A DNA stretch of 64,000 nt from Lenzites betulinus (GCA_022264855.1 JABYQU010000029.1:62001-126000); one strand, 5' to 3'; positions 34,462-47,179 are shown, numbered from the stretch's first letter. Notes: generated by a model from the sequence alone, not told the origin. Numbers and translations are program-made.

Positions 34462-36043
34462 CGAATGGAAGCCAGGGTCCTCGTGGACCGTTGCGTCGTG
34501 CGCAAAATCCGGTCCTCCAGCCAGACTGTGGCGAGCGGCGAGACAGAACGCCAAGCGATCTCCGATTCCGAACATTGAAGCGACGGGTAGCGTTAGGGTG
34601 GCGCATGTTATCCCTGCATCCTTGTCAAGGCGCGGGCGCAACTTGTGGATTTTTGAAGGGCTTTGGCGAACACACCAGTACTGATGACATCAGGGCGAAA
34701 GCCAGCTGAAACGAGATCCACTCACTTGCGAAATGTTTCAGTCAATGAGCGTGCGCCGCTGCAGGGCTCCGCATGCGCAGACAAGGTGTGGCATGATGTG
34801 GCAACCAGCAGAGAGGGGCAAACTCATAGGCGCTGAAATGCGTATGTGTGCAGCGTGCGAACTGTAACAGCTCCCGATACTGAGTACAGTAAGTTCAACT
34901 GCACGCCTCTAGCTACTACGACTCCAGCTTTATCTTCTAACCTACGCGTATTTCAGTTGACATTGCCATATCTTAAAAACGTCTTGCTGGCCTAGCTAGG
35001 CCTCGTTCTACGGTACATTCCCTTGCGACGGACCTGCGACACGCGCTACGATCGCGAGCGGCGCGCACTGGCTACTTGAACTGTTTCGTTCGACAAGTAT
35101 ACATCTATGCTATGCATTCTCATTCCTTGCACACGAGTCTCCTTTCTGGATGTCTGTACAACGTACACTTACTAGTTAGCTCGGGAGGAAGGCGAGTCAA
35201 CAATACCAGTGAGGCTGCACGGTGGGCGATATCACACGGGCTACTCCTCGTTCGAATGCTGATCCTTCTTCCGGTAGGTCTTGTCTTGATTTCAAGGCCC
35301 TCTCATGCACATAAACCCGTAGGGGGGACATATATCGAAGGGTGCTGATTATCCTCATTACAGTTCACGCCAGTAGTCTTCTCGTGCGGGTTGTAGACCT
35401 GGCGCTGGGTCCGAGATGAGATGGACAAAGTATGTACAACCCCGTACAGAGGATATATCAGCAGTAACTGCATCTTTGCAGGATCTGACCATGTTTAAAT
35501 AACCAGGAAAGGCTCAACGATGCAGATCGTTACGTATGACGGTGAGTCGGGATCCGGGATATACACAGGAGGCTAAGAGCGCTCTGAGCGAGGTAAGTAC
35601 GTGCAGAGTAATCGCCGCTGTCTTCTAATCGCGACACTCTGAGACTAGTGTCGTAGATTTACCGCCTAGGCCTGTCTAAAAACTGCGGACGGGGGAGATT
35701 AGGAACTGCCAGTTAGTGCTTGCATTAAGCGCCTGTTATGTTGCCAAGAAGCTGATCGCTATACTCTTACAGCCAAGATATTGACGTATGAGAGTACGTC
35801 TCGACAAGGCCCTAGTAATATATCCTGGGCGTACTCGTACTCCGTACAACTGAGCGGCGGAGACGGAAGTACAAGGGTATTTTGCGGAGAAGGCCGAGGT
35901 GACAGAACGCCACGCGAGATGAGATCTTGAGAGAATGGTACAGCCACTAATTGCCCGCCTCGCGCGTTGATTGGATCCCCCCGACCCAACACCAACTCGG
36001 GCAATTAATTTTATTCCAGCCTCCGACAGCGCGGCCCCGAGCC

Positions 36044-36050
36044 TTTATAA
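36044..36050 (+). promoter_or_regulatory. TATA box of paralogue C
   Basis: TTTATAA, about 145 nt before the ATG at 36193; a C-rich leader follows. Confidence 0.45.
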
Positions 36051-36192
36051 CAACGCGCCCGCCTCGCTCGACGACCTCCAGCCCCCTGGACTTAACCACC
36101 ACCGTCGGCCTCCTCCCCCCTCGCCCTCCGGCACATCCACAAGCTAGCCAGCCCCACACTCCTTTCACCACACAGCCTATCAACATATCACC

Positions 36193-37243
36193 ATGCCCTC
36201 CTTCACCCGCTACCTCCTCCTCGCGCTCCTCGCCGCGCCCGCCGCGCTCGCCGCCGGCTCCCCCAGCGCCGTCCCGGTGCCCCCGACGCGCGTGCACCGC
36301 TCGTTCACGGACGCAGCCGCCGACGCGCTCAACCCCGCCGGCCTTGCCACGCGCGCGCTCGCGCACAACCCGCGGGACCTCCGCAGCCTCACCAACGGCC
36401 AGCGCCTCGCGCGCGGCCTGCCCCCGCGCAGCCCCGCCAACAAGGTGCGCCGCCGCGCCGCCACGGCGTCCCTTGTCCCGCGCCAGTCGGCCGTGCCCTG
36501 CGCGCTGAGCCAGCCCACGGGCACGATCAGTGTCGCGGACACCGCGGGAAACGCGCTCGGCTTCGTCGGAAGGACCGCGAACAACTTCGGCGAGTATGGC
36601 GTCACGACGGATGCTGCGGAGGCGTTGACGGTCATTGTGCGCCGCTGCGACTCGAACACTACGCCGTTCGATATCGAGGCTGTTGTGAGTACTTCTTCTT
36701 TTTTCTCGTGAATGGAATAGGTTGGACTGATGGGATGTGTAGAACGGCCTTTCGGCGTTCCCGTACGTCGGCGGCGTTGTCGGCTTCGCAAGCACGGACG
36801 ACAACCTCAAAGCGGGCTCGACCAATTACGCATACATCGCGGGTGCCGCCTCCCAAGGTGCGTCCTCCCTCTTTCCGTGCTATATGCCGCTGATCGATAT
36901 GCCGCACAGTCGCCTACGGCGCCGCGCAGTCCGTGTCCAACTCGTTCTCCTCCGCGACCGGGACCAACAAGGACGCCGAGACCGCGATATGGACGCTCAC
37001 GGACACGAACACGCTCGCGCTCACCTGGGTCAACACGGATGGCGGCGTCGTCTCTACGCCTAGCTCGGCGCACCTGTTGTATATCCCCAGTGCGAGCGCG
37101 TTCACGCTCACCGGCGATGCAGCACGGTTCGCCAGCGCGTTTGGCGAGGGGACGGAAGTGGTGAGCATTTTCCCCGGATTCGTCGGAGAGCGTATGATTG
37201 ACCTTGTGTGTGATTTTAGGCCTTCACGTTCGTCGCCGCTTAG
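36193..37243 (+). CDS. Secreted four-exon family protein, paralogue C
   Basis: Exons 36193-36684, 36743-36857, 36910-37160, 37220-37243; 293 aa in frame. Signal peptide MPSFTRYLLLALLAAPAALA. PPTRVHRSF is the counterpart of the dibasic site. The linker has NGQRLARGLPPRSP. The core begins at VPCALSQPTGTISV, with GEYGVTTDAAEAL and VIVRRC. Exon 2 (115 nt, one codon longer than its relatives) encodes NGLSAFPYVGGVVGFAS. Exon 3 has ETAIWTL, WVNTDGGVV, LLYIPSASAFTLTGD. The last 24-nt exon is AFTFVAA. Very high GC in exon 1. Function unknown; on the plus strand and divergent from paralogue B. Confidence 0.87.
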
Positions 37244-39254
37244 GCGACCTCCCTCCTCTTATTCGTCGGTAACAAGACCATGAACCTGTTAATGATGTGT
37301 AGCATACGACTTTACAGCTGAAGTTGACAGGCGATCATGTATACCGTAACCAGGGTCTGTTCCGGTTAGAAGTACTTACTACTACTCATATATACAGCAG
37401 CATATAGCCTACCTTCCGAACATAAATCAAGCCTTGTGCACGTACGCGTCAAGGCAGAGTTTAGCTTGTCATGATATGCAAATATTGGCGTCTGGGTGTT
37501 ACGACGCCGCTCGACGTGTTTGTTGAGCACGCTGGATCGCGAGTCTTTTGCGCCACATGACGCAGAGGTGGCAGGCGGTAGATCTCAAGTGTTTCGGTCT
37601 TGAGTACTCTTGAGTACTCTTCCTTCCGGAGGTTCGGGGCGGTTTGCTCGGGGGGCTCCTCGTCTCCGGAGCCGCTTCTGACGACTAATCTTGGTATATT
37701 GGGCTCCACTATGTCATAAGCTTGGCGGCTAACTCGCCAGCTCGGCGATGTGACGACTTGTTGTCGATCGCGGACATGACATGTTGACAGTTCGTCTTTT
37801 TGTATATATAGTCAGTCTTCTCCAACACATATTTCGCTGAATCCGTGGGGGACGATCGGATCCTGGTACCTACCGGGTTACAACAAATAATCGAATGACC
37901 AGCTGGTGGCGCAGCCCTATATATACCGGGCTAGAGACTCGCGTTGTCCCTTCCCTCGCTTTTCGCGTCCCCGCCACTTTGTTCTATTCGCGGTGCCCAT
38001 CCAGATGGTAACATCATAGTATTAGTGAGTCAGCACAGCACGGAACCTCAGCACTGCTGCATACACTTACATGGCCCTGACTAGATATATCAGTCTACCG
38101 TCTGCGGCTGTTCGCGCAGCAGCAGACCTCAGCAGACTCGCCGGGGTGCGCCAAACTGCACAGCATTGACTGCTCGACTAGATGGCTATCATATCATCCT
38201 AGGAACATCTGGCGGCCTGTGGGCGTGGCTTCTGGCGTCTGAAGATCTGATACCTCCCAGGCGGACGACAGCAGTGGAGGCTGTGTTTCGCTCTCACCCG
38301 CACGGGGCTTACGCCGGTGGGCGTACTTGCTGTCAGATGTGTCGACGTCTATCTCGAGTTGATATACCCGGATCGCGCCGCGCCTGGCCTGCTGGCAACC
38401 TTGCGGTCGCCTCCAGGATCACGGGCTCGTTGACGTGCCATAGTGCTGCTATGCGTTGTCGCAACGGGCGACGTGAAGGTTTTGCGGCGAGAGGCGACTA
38501 GTGGGACTGGGGCGGCATTGGAGAAGGCGATCGGAAACGATCATAGCGAGGTGAGCACGAGCTAGTAGCGCCCTCTAGAGTTCGTGAGCGAATACTACAA
38601 CGACCGTGGTATCCAGATAGGCGCGGCTGGTTGATTAGAAGCCGGGATGCAGCTGCTGTGAAGCGCGAAGACCGACGTATCCGCCCATCCACCAGCGCGG
38701 CGTACCTTGCATGTTGCACACGGGGCTCTTCCGCGAGTATATGTTGTGCGAGGTGCGTACGCGGGGTTATGATTGCGTATGCGTCGCAGGGACGCATCGC
38801 TGCGCAGGATGAGACGGCTGACGACAAATTGACAGACAGAGCGTCTACCATCGACGGTCGTCGAATCACCACCAGGCCAGCTTCGCTGTCAACGCCGCGC
38901 GATGGCCCTAGCACGCCCCCATCGTGCATCCCAATGCACCAATCGAGCACGCCGGCTGCTGTTCGCGCCGCTCAGATGCCCTCCGAAACGTCTCGGGCTG
39001 CCCAGCCTGGTCGCTCGCCGCACGAAGAAGCTGTCTGTTCGCTTCCTGCGTGCCGCGCGTCCGCCCCGTCCGGAACAACGCGATGGTATATGTACCCTTC
39101 CCATCCGTCGACGGCCGCCCTCTGTCTCCCCCTGGACTCGACCCCCTGTGTCCCCTCCTCGGGTCTCCCTCCCTCCCGTCAACACACCCTAGTCCGCCAG
39201 CCCGCCCGCCCCACACTCTTTCTCTCCGCCAAGCCACATACCCCCGCTGTCGCT
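37244..39254. other. Intergenic between paralogues C and D
   Basis: No gene recognised. A small tandem duplication of TTGAGTACTC lies near 37600-37620. A TATA-like GGTATATG near 39085 probably belongs to paralogue D. Confidence 0.5.
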
Positions 39255-40413
39255 ATGCACTTCTCGTCCTTCACCGCCACATGCGTCCTCGCCCTCGCCT
39301 GCGTACCCGCCATCCTCGGCGCCACCATCCACGTCCAAGTTGACCACACAGCGTCCGACGCCCCGCTCACCCCGACGCGCGTGCGGCGCGCACCCGATGC
39401 GGTTGCCATCCCGCATGACCTGCACTTCAACCCCGTCGGTATCCACCTGCACCCGCTCGCGATGATGAGCTCCGCCGTGGCTGCGCGCGCAGACACGAAC
39501 GCGGAGCGCCTGGCGCGCGGGCTGCCCCCGCGGGCACCCAACTTCAGCAAGAACAAGGCCGCCACACGCGCGCGCGCGGCGGGGTACGCGCCAGGGCGCC
39601 GCCAGGACGCCGCAACGCAGCCGCAGTGGAAACCGAAGCCGTCGGCGACCCCGTGCAAGCTGCGGCAAGAGACGGGCATCGTGAACGTGCTCGGGACGGA
39701 CACGTTTGGGTTCATTCGGAATAAAGCGACGAACGGGGACGGGGAGTACGGCCTGACGAGCGACCCGCTGGAGGCGCTGGTGGTCGTGCTGAAGCTGTGT
39801 GAGGGGGAGAAAGTGCCGTTCGAGATCGCGACCCTGGTGCGTCTCCGTCTCCTGCTGTGCTCACCGGCATTATAATGATGTTTATGTGAGCAGAACGGTT
39901 TCAAAGACTTTGCATTCCTGGGCGGCGTCGTCGGCTTCGGGACCACAAGCGACGAGCTAAGCCAGGGCTCGTTCAACTACGTCTACGTCACCGGCGTAAC
40001 CTCCGGTCAGTCCCCAAGTTCTTTTCTTGTTTCCTCGCCAGTATCATCATCCTTAACACATGCCCTCCAGTTCCCTTGGGCCCCCCAGTAAACGCCGGGA
40101 ATGCGTTCACGGCCGCGACGGGGATCTCGCGCGACATCGAGTCAGTCGTCTGGACGCTCGAGGACGGCTTCCTCTCCCGCTCGCTGCGTCTGAACTGGAT
40201 CAATCCGGACGGGCAGACGGCGCGGGGAACCGCAGCTGTGTATGTCCCCTCCGCGGACGCATTCGCGGTCACGGGCGATGTGAACGTGTTCATGGAGGCG
40301 TTCGGGCCTGCGCACGAGGTGGTGCGTTTCTGTTTCATTTCAAACGGGGCAGAGGATTATGGGATTATGCTGACGGGCGTGCGATACAGACGTTCAACTT
40401 CGTCCAGCTGTGA
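39255..40413 (+). CDS. Secreted four-exon family protein, paralogue D
   Basis: Exons 39255-39836, 39894-40005, 40071-40321, 40390-40413; 322 aa in frame, the longest member. Signal peptide MHFSSFTATCVLALACVPAI ending near LGA. TPTRVRRAP is the dibasic site; NAERLARGLPPRAP follows, then an Arg/Lys-rich linker to TPCKLRQETGIVNV. GEYGLTSDPLEAL and VVLKLC match the other copies. Exon 2 (112 nt) is NGFKDFAFLGGVVGFG, exon 3 has LNWINPDGQTARGTAAVYVP and AFAVTGDVNVFMEAF, and the terminal exon is TFNFVQL. An upstream in-frame extension exists but would bury the signal peptide, so the ATG at 39255 is chosen. Confidence 0.87.
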
Positions 40414-41251
40414 GAGCGCGTGCGGCTCCCTCGATATCGCGAAAACATACATAGAAAACCACTGGCACGCAGCCGCCCAGACAATATCGGACCTTGCTTC
40501 AAGACACTCTGCATTCACATTCACGCTTCATGAACATATCTTCTTTTTCCCTTTACGCATGTTATCAAGTTGGTCATCGAGTCGTTCGCATTAGATACCT
40601 CGGCTACGCGCTCGTGGCTTCTACCTTCACGTTCTAACACCGCGTGGTTGCTTTTTCTTGCACCATCCACGTTCTTCACGACTCACGAGCGGCGGTCTAT
40701 GATGTCTTCGACCCAGTACAGTACGGTACCCATACCATTTTAGTGTTAATCCATTGGATAGTTGGTCCTTCTTTCTTTGTGCCGGCACCCGGGGCTGCGA
40801 CGCTGTGTCGACGCCTGCTGGATCACTCCTTTCCTTCGCTCGTTGTCTAGAGTAGTACCCGCTTGCAGGTTGGGAGCGGGCGAGGACTTTCGCTGTGTGA
40901 GTACTCGAGTCCTGCTAGGACGTGCACGTATGCGGCTCGACTACTGGTAGCATCGTGATGGTAGCGATCTCGTGGCTAACGCCGCCTGGCATTTGCAGTA
41001 CCAGGAACCGAATCATCTTTACCCTTACTGTTATGCGCAGTTCCCTAGTCAACACATGGACGTCGTCGTCAATGTCCGCACACGTGCGCCGCGGCGTGAA
41101 GCCTGAGGCTGCTATGGCATGGCAGGATTGTTGTAATGGCAAGTCTGCGCCACAGTCAATGCTACAAGATACTGTACTATACAAGATCGTTCACGCCCAC
41201 GGGCCAGACGCCAAATGCAGTCCGTCCGAGTCTCCGGAAACGAAAAGTCCA
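40414..41251. other. Intergenic, convergent 3' ends
   Basis: Lies between paralogue D (+) and the membrane protein gene (-). No gene recognised. Confidence 0.55.
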
Positions 41252-43323
41252 CTACGGAGACGAAAAGCGCGTACTCCGAGTCTCACCAGCACCACGCTCC
41301 GAGCCGCAGGACGCCACATCCGACCCCGCCTCCGACCCCAACTCTGAGTCTCTTCCCGCTCCGAGTCGTCCAGGTCCACCCATGTTATTAATATCGTCAT
41401 CGCACGCGGCAAACCGCGCCGCCAGGTCGGCGGTGCGGATCCCGAACGACTGTTCGTATGCGGTGGGCGAGGCGTCGGCGTAGGTGCTTGTGCTGGCGAG
41501 GTCGCCGTGGATGGTGTGGGGCGGCGGGCGGGCGGTCGCTTGGAGGTCGAAGTAGAAGTGGGTGAGGAGGATGGAGGTGAGTCTGTGTGGGCGTGGGTTA
41601 GTGGAATTTGCGCTTTACATTTACGGAAGAGAAAGGGGGGGTTTTTTTTTGGGGGAGGAGGAGGCACGTACGGGGCGTTGAAGGTCATGCCGATGCTCAC
41701 GTACTCGATCGTGTCGCTCGGGCGGAGCATCTGCGGGAGCACGAGGGAGGGGATGTCAGTGGTGGGCTCTGAGATATGAGCGGACGAGGGCGATGGTCAC
41801 TGAGAGGAGGTTTGCGATCATCTGGGCGATGTTGAGGAGGGTGATCGTCCTGGGATCGCGTGCTGCGTTAGCGGGGTCCTTGGCAGGGAGGTGGTAGGAG
41901 AAGACGCACACGAAGTATATAAGGCCTAGTCCCCAGAGATAGTGGTAAACAGAATGTGAGTAAACACCCAGGACGGCCATAGACGAGTACGGAAGCACGC
42001 ACCGTGTCGGAATAATACCGCCGAGAGAGAGCGCCGTCCGTGTCCAAGGGCTCCGGAGAGCGCGGAGTGGTGTCGGGTTGCGGCGAATGTGATATAGACC
42101 ACGATAAACTCGGAGAGCATCCATCCGGAGTACGACAGCGCAGTCACTGCATGTGTATAACCGGCGGCCGATAGGAGTGAGAGGAGATATTTGACACCGT
42201 TATTTCCACTCGGACACGGTCCATTGAGAACAGCGAATACTCACAACTGGACAGCAATAATTGATGTGCGGCGATGATGCGCGATGGGCAGATGCGTCAG
42301 AATGTGTAGCATAGAACAAGCTGATGACTGCATCGTGACGCACATTGCATACGTGTTGGACGTCAGGCGGCTTGCGTCCAGCACGCACCCGTCTATAGGG
42401 TCGATCTCCGGGCGGAAATATATGAATATGACCTGTGCGTGCCTGGTCAGCGCGCGGTCCTGGTGCTGTAGCATCATACTAATGGTGTGATGCAGGTCGG
42501 AGCTCGGCGCTCACCACGTCCGAAATTATAGGAAAGAGTCCGAGAAGCAGGACAAGTGAGGTGAGGAGCCGGTTACGGCGGAGAGAATGTACTCGGAAGC
42601 TGGATATCCCTGGACATCGCATGGTGTGACAGAGGGTTTTGTTAGCGTGTGTGATCATTGAAGAGGATCGCGGACGCGAAGAAAGAGAGACTGACCTGCC
42701 CAGAGCGCATACTGCGAGAATTCGAGTATGTATTGTGATGTGACCGTTGCGGCACATCTGTAGCGGGGTGCGAGTTAAGCATAGATATACGCATACGAAT
42801 GCTGTACTTTGCACGTACCTCTGATGACACGAAATCGAGCCAAGTCGAGGTCATTCACCACAAACCAACACTGTACTTGTGTAGCACTCACCCATGGTAC
42901 GTCGCTTATGGTCCACCCCGGCGTCTGGTATATGTAGACCACCAGTGGGAGATACCGGTTCGAAAAAAACAACCACCATGCGAAAGACACTCTGCCCTTC
43001 TGGGCGACCGCCTTGTCCCAGAAATAAGCGACTTCGGCATCGAGTGTTGTGATGTAGTGATAGACGAGCAGGGCTGTAGCGCACCTCAAGCATCAGCCAG
43101 ACCATGAACAGCCACTGGGTTGTATCAGAGCCTAGGGTGGACGCACCAATGACACACGCCACGCAATAATTCTGCGCCGTGCTGAAGAAAATATCAACAC
43201 GCGGTAAGATGTCTGCTTGAAGACTGATGAATGATATGGGAGGGCGTACTCGAACTCGAGTTCGAAGATATATTCCGCGATCTCTGCAGCCGCGGCGGCT
43301 TGATCCGTCGAAGTAGAGTTCAT
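41252..43323 (-). CDS. DUF6533-like multi-pass membrane protein (exons partly resolved)
   Basis: Start MNSTSTDQAAAAAEIAEYIF at 43323. The first exons are firm: complement(43250-43323), (43158-43181), then from 43084. They give AQNYCVACATALLVYHYITT then LDAEVAYFWDKA and LFFSNRYL, the DUF6533 signature of fungal membrane proteins. Further segments joined by good splice sites: (42696-42757), (42515-42609; RVHSLRRNRLLTSLVLLLGL), (42353-42432; VIFIYFRPEID). Later pieces with the expected hydrophobic spans are SYSGWMLSEFIVVYITFAA near 42100 and GLGLIYFVCVFSYHLPA near 41920. A polar cytosolic tail ends at TAG 41252. The joins around 42760-42900 and 42170-42350 do not resolve without very short introns. 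Function unknown; probably about seven membrane spans. Confidence 0.62.
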
Positions 43324-44798
43324 CTTCGGATGACTTGTTTGCGTTTTCCTACGAATGAGGATGCAACAGGACGAACGCAGGCCGTCCGTTCAAAAGTTGC
43401 GTGAGGTTAGGGGAGGGGGGGGAGGGAGAGGCAGCTCTGAGCGAGCGGCACACAGCACGTTGTGGCCCCGCACAACGTCTTATATGCGTCGTCCGGCGAC
43501 ATGCACATCTGTCTCGGCATCTGCGAAAACTTTGACATCATCAGCGAAGTCGCCCGCCCGGCATCGAGACGGATTTAACAGGAGAGGAAGGGAGATGGTC
43601 TCTAGCGCGCCCGTTCGCGTCTCCGAGTCCGTGCTTCGGAAGTCTATCGCATTGCTTCGGACGTCGCAGAGCATGCTCTACCGGAGCTGTGAGGTGGTGT
43701 CCGATATGGCGACGGGCGCCGGATGTGCATGTGCGCGATGGGGTACGCGACTGCGTTACAAAAGTGGTTTTGAACGAGGCTGGTGAGCACTACCGAGACG
43801 TGAAGACGCTTACAGCAAGAGCCAAAGGCCCTAAGTGTGACTGCATGGCTCGCGAGTGAGCTGCGCACGCCGTTCTAGGTAAGACGGTCATGGTTTTCGC
43901 CGAGTCAGGGGTGGTGGAACATGAGCCTGCGTGTTGTGTGCGTTCTATCCTCGGTCTGTCCGGCGAGCGGAAGAACGTAAAACACGACGTACTGTCAGTG
44001 CCGTGCCCATTCGGCGGAGCCTCTACGCATGTCCACAGCGGACGGCGTCTGAGTCCAAGTACGAGTTACAGAACGTGACATGGTCGCATAGAGTGTCGAT
44101 CCGCCGGACGTCATTGCAGAGATCTTCTGCAGAGATAGTTGCTCAACGTGCGTAGATTCCTGGAAACGAACACGGAGAGAAGCATGAGTATGTGAGGCGT
44201 GAACTGATGAAGGACGGACGGTGTCTGCCACCTGCCAGGGTAGATTGTCACCGACAGTGCCGACAGACATAGGCTGTCGTACTCACGTATCTTCGAATGC
44301 GCTCATGTATAGCACGAGGGCAGTCGGTGCCCAGGTCCGCCGAAGGGCAAGGGGTTCGTGCAATACAAAATTAGCCGGCACAGGCCCCAAGACACGCAGT
44401 TAGCGGCGAGCAGAGTCAGGATCTCAGTGCCACAACTGTGCAGATCCCTAGAAACGCACTTGTAGAGTTCAGTCAACATGGCGATGCGATGAGAAGCCTA
44501 TCACTCGTACCGTTGTAGTGGAACGCAGAGCGCAATGCTTGGCCTAGCGACATCGACTGGTTCCTGAGATTGCAGTACTGACCTATTTGATTGTCCATAC
44601 GAGTCTTCGATGTTACTTATGATGACGTTCGGTGTCGACATCCTCAATGGTTAGTGCTGCCAACGCCGCCAGACACGCTAGTGAAAGGCGCCGGGGCCAC
44701 TGAAACCAGCTCTCTCAACTCACTGGCATGGAAGAGAACTCAAGCACATCAAGTACCATCATGAGCACATGCGAGTGGATGCTTCATATTTCTGGCCC
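43324..44798. other. Intergenic upstream of membrane protein, up to foldback element
   Basis: No gene recognised; short overlapping frames only. Confidence 0.5.
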
Positions 44799-44808
44799 GA
44801 TCTACTCC
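44799..44808. repeat. Target-site duplication, left of foldback element
   Basis: GATCTACTCC directly before the first base of the palindrome; same sequence and orientation at 46916-46925. Confidence 0.9.
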
Positions 44809-45763
44809 ACCTGGACCTCACCTGAAAGCAAGCTAGTTAGCTTGGTATAGGGGGGGGCTATGCCAGGCTAGTTAGCATGGATCCTCGCTTTATCTGCGGG
44901 GTGCAATAAAGGCTCAATAAACATTTGTTAGCTAAGCTAAGGACCTCTAGATCAAGGCTCACCGGATACGTCGGTGCCCTGTGCCGGTGCCCCTGGCGCC
45001 CAACGCGCCACGTGTACTACTCCCGCCGACAAGCGCTGCGCCGCGCACTCCCCGCCCAACAGGCGCCACAGCGTCCGGGACATCGGCAACGTCGTCGCTG
45101 ATGGCGCCGCCTCGTAGCGCCCGCGCGCCCTCCCGCACCGACGCTTCCGTATATGGTAGGTGGCTGCTCAGATCTCAACCTCCCCTCCCCGGCACGGCTG
45201 CGGTACTGGCCGCAATGCACGTATCGCCTTCGTTCTTTTTGTATTATGTGCGCATTATATAGGGCTATCTAACGCTCTCTCTCCGACAGGTATAGGCCAA
45301 ATAGCGCAAGAGTTATTTACATATGTTCGACACACTCGCTGTAAACAACATAACATAACATACAGTCAACGGATGTGTTGGATTCTAGCCGTGTAACATG
45401 GCGGCCCATGTACTACAAGTTCATGGCGTTCAAGCAAGCCATTAATTTTACCTCTCCGCCAGGTAGAACCTTTGTTATGTGCTCCCCTCTCTGTCACTAA
45501 CATACCTTGGCAGCCGATGACATACCGAATCCCCCGGGCTGGCGCGTTCCGATCGAAGCGTACCACGCACATGTATACAGTATATAGAGTGTATGTACAA
45601 CGTATCAGGGTCCCGCCGCCAGTATAACCAATAGAACTTCATGTTGTCACTTGGTGGTATGTTTTAGACAGTGTTTACGACATACCGTGTGCGCAACATA
45701 TCGCATTCGCTTTCTGTAACAACCTGTGGATAGTCCCTTACTGCCCGCACAGAATGCAGCTTG
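44809..45763 (+). repeat. Left arm of foldback inverted repeat
   Basis: Pairs with 45932-46915 read in reverse. Markers in common include the G8 run near 44850, CATGGATCCTCGC, and TATGTTTTAGACAGTG near the inner end. Confidence 0.9.
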
Positions 45764-45931
45764 CCGCGTGTTTATACTGTGAATAGACGTTGAGATATGC
45801 CCGAAGAACGTCGGATGAGGAGGAATATGCCATCCATATGCACAGAAATGTACTGTTACTTCTGCACAATCTGTGCACCTCCACACTGTTTTCCCCATAG
45901 CATACCTTGTCCTTACCGTAAAATCATGAAA

Positions 45932-46915
45932 CAAGATGCATTTTGTGCGGGCAGTATGTGGCTACCTACCGGTTGTTACAGAAAGCGAATGCGATATGTT
46001 GCGCACACGGTATGTCGTAAACACTGTCTAAAACATACCACCAAGTGACAACATGAAGTTCTATTGGTTATACTGGCGGCGGGACCCTGATACGTTGTAC
46101 ATACACTCCATATACTGTATCAATGTGCGCGATACCCTTCGATTGGAACGCGCCAGCCCGGGGGATTCGGTATGTCATCGGCTGCCAAGGTATGTTAGTA
46201 CCAGGTAGGGGAGAACATAACATAGGTTGTACCCGGCGTATAAGCATGGATGATAGCTCGTTTGATAGCTATAAGCTCATAGTACATTGGAGAGCTGTTA
46301 ATATTGCCTGCATATGATATAACGTATAGCCTTTTGATATGTTTTGTTGCTCAGAGCAAGATTTTTAAACATATGTGTATATCACTTGCGCTATTTGGTC
46401 TATTACTGTCGGAAAGCAAGCGTTAAGTAGCCCTATACAATGCACACATAATACAAGAGGAACGAGGGTGATACATACGTTGGGGCGGGTACCGTCGCCA
46501 TGCCGGGGAGGGGAGGTTGAGACATGAGCAGCCACCTACCATATATGGAAGCGTCGGTGCGGGAGGGCGCGCGGGCGCTACGAGGCGGCGCCATCAGTGA
46601 CGACGTTGCCGATGTCCCGGACGCTGTGGGGGAGGGTGTTGCTGATGGGCCCGACGACCGGCGCTGATGGGCGGGGAGCGCGGCGCAGCGCTTGTCGGCG
46701 GGAGTAGTACACGTGGCACGTTGGGCGCCAGGGGCACCGGCACAGGGCACCGACGTATCCGGTGAGCCTTGATCTAGAGGTCCTTAGCTTAGCTAACAAA
46801 TGTTTATTAAGCCTTTATTGCACCCCGCAGATAAAGCGAGGATCCATGCTAACTAGCCTGGCATAGCCCCCCCCTATACCAAGCTAACTAGCTTGCTTTC
46901 AGGTGAGGTCCAGGT
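45932..46915 (-). repeat. Right arm of foldback inverted repeat
   Basis: Reverse complement of the left arm with scattered substitutions and an insertion of about 35 bp near 46625-46665. Confidence 0.9.
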
Positions 46916-46925
46916 GATCTACTCC
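46916..46925. repeat. Target-site duplication, right of foldback element
   Basis: Second copy of GATCTACTCC. Confidence 0.9.
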
Positions 46926-47171
46926 GGATACCTCAGCCTCATCGTCTATACCTGCCCGTCGCGGGCAGCCTTTTTGTATACGCGACGTGACATGTTATAT
47001 CCACACATTTTTTTCTCTCAGCCCGGAGCTCACCGAGAATGTTCACTGTGCACCTGGAGGAGCAACGTTCATGACCCAGCCTAAGTGGTATGAGTGAGTA
47101 TGGTGGAGGAATGAGCGAGTTGGGGACGGTTGATTCTTGCATATCCTGTTTTAGCGCCAGAGTAGTGCCAG

Positions 47172-47179
47172 AGTGGGAT
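47172..47179. repeat. Target-site duplication, left of MITE
   Basis: AGTGGGAT, repeated at 47361-47368. Confidence 0.75.

Larger units (their letters stand above)
34341..36192. other. Intergenic, divergent promoters of B and C
   Basis: The centre of the paralogue array: everything to the left (A, B, hydrophobins 1-2) points left, and C and D point right. TATA elements at both ends; no gene recognised in the AT-richer middle. Confidence 0.55.
44809..46915. mobile_element. Foldback element with near full-length inverted repeats, non-autonomous
   Basis: 2107 bp. It starts ACCTGGACCTCACCTGAAAG and ends with the reverse complement. The two arms are each about 0.95 kb and leave only about 170 bp of unpaired centre. 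The outer 250 or so bases of the arms are nearly identical; the inner parts are more diverged and the right arm has an extra stretch of about 35 bp. It is flanked by a 10 bp direct duplication. Long terminal inverted repeats plus a 9-10 bp duplication fit Mutator-like or FB-type elements. No transposase is present. Short frames inside are not convincing genes. Confidence 0.92.
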
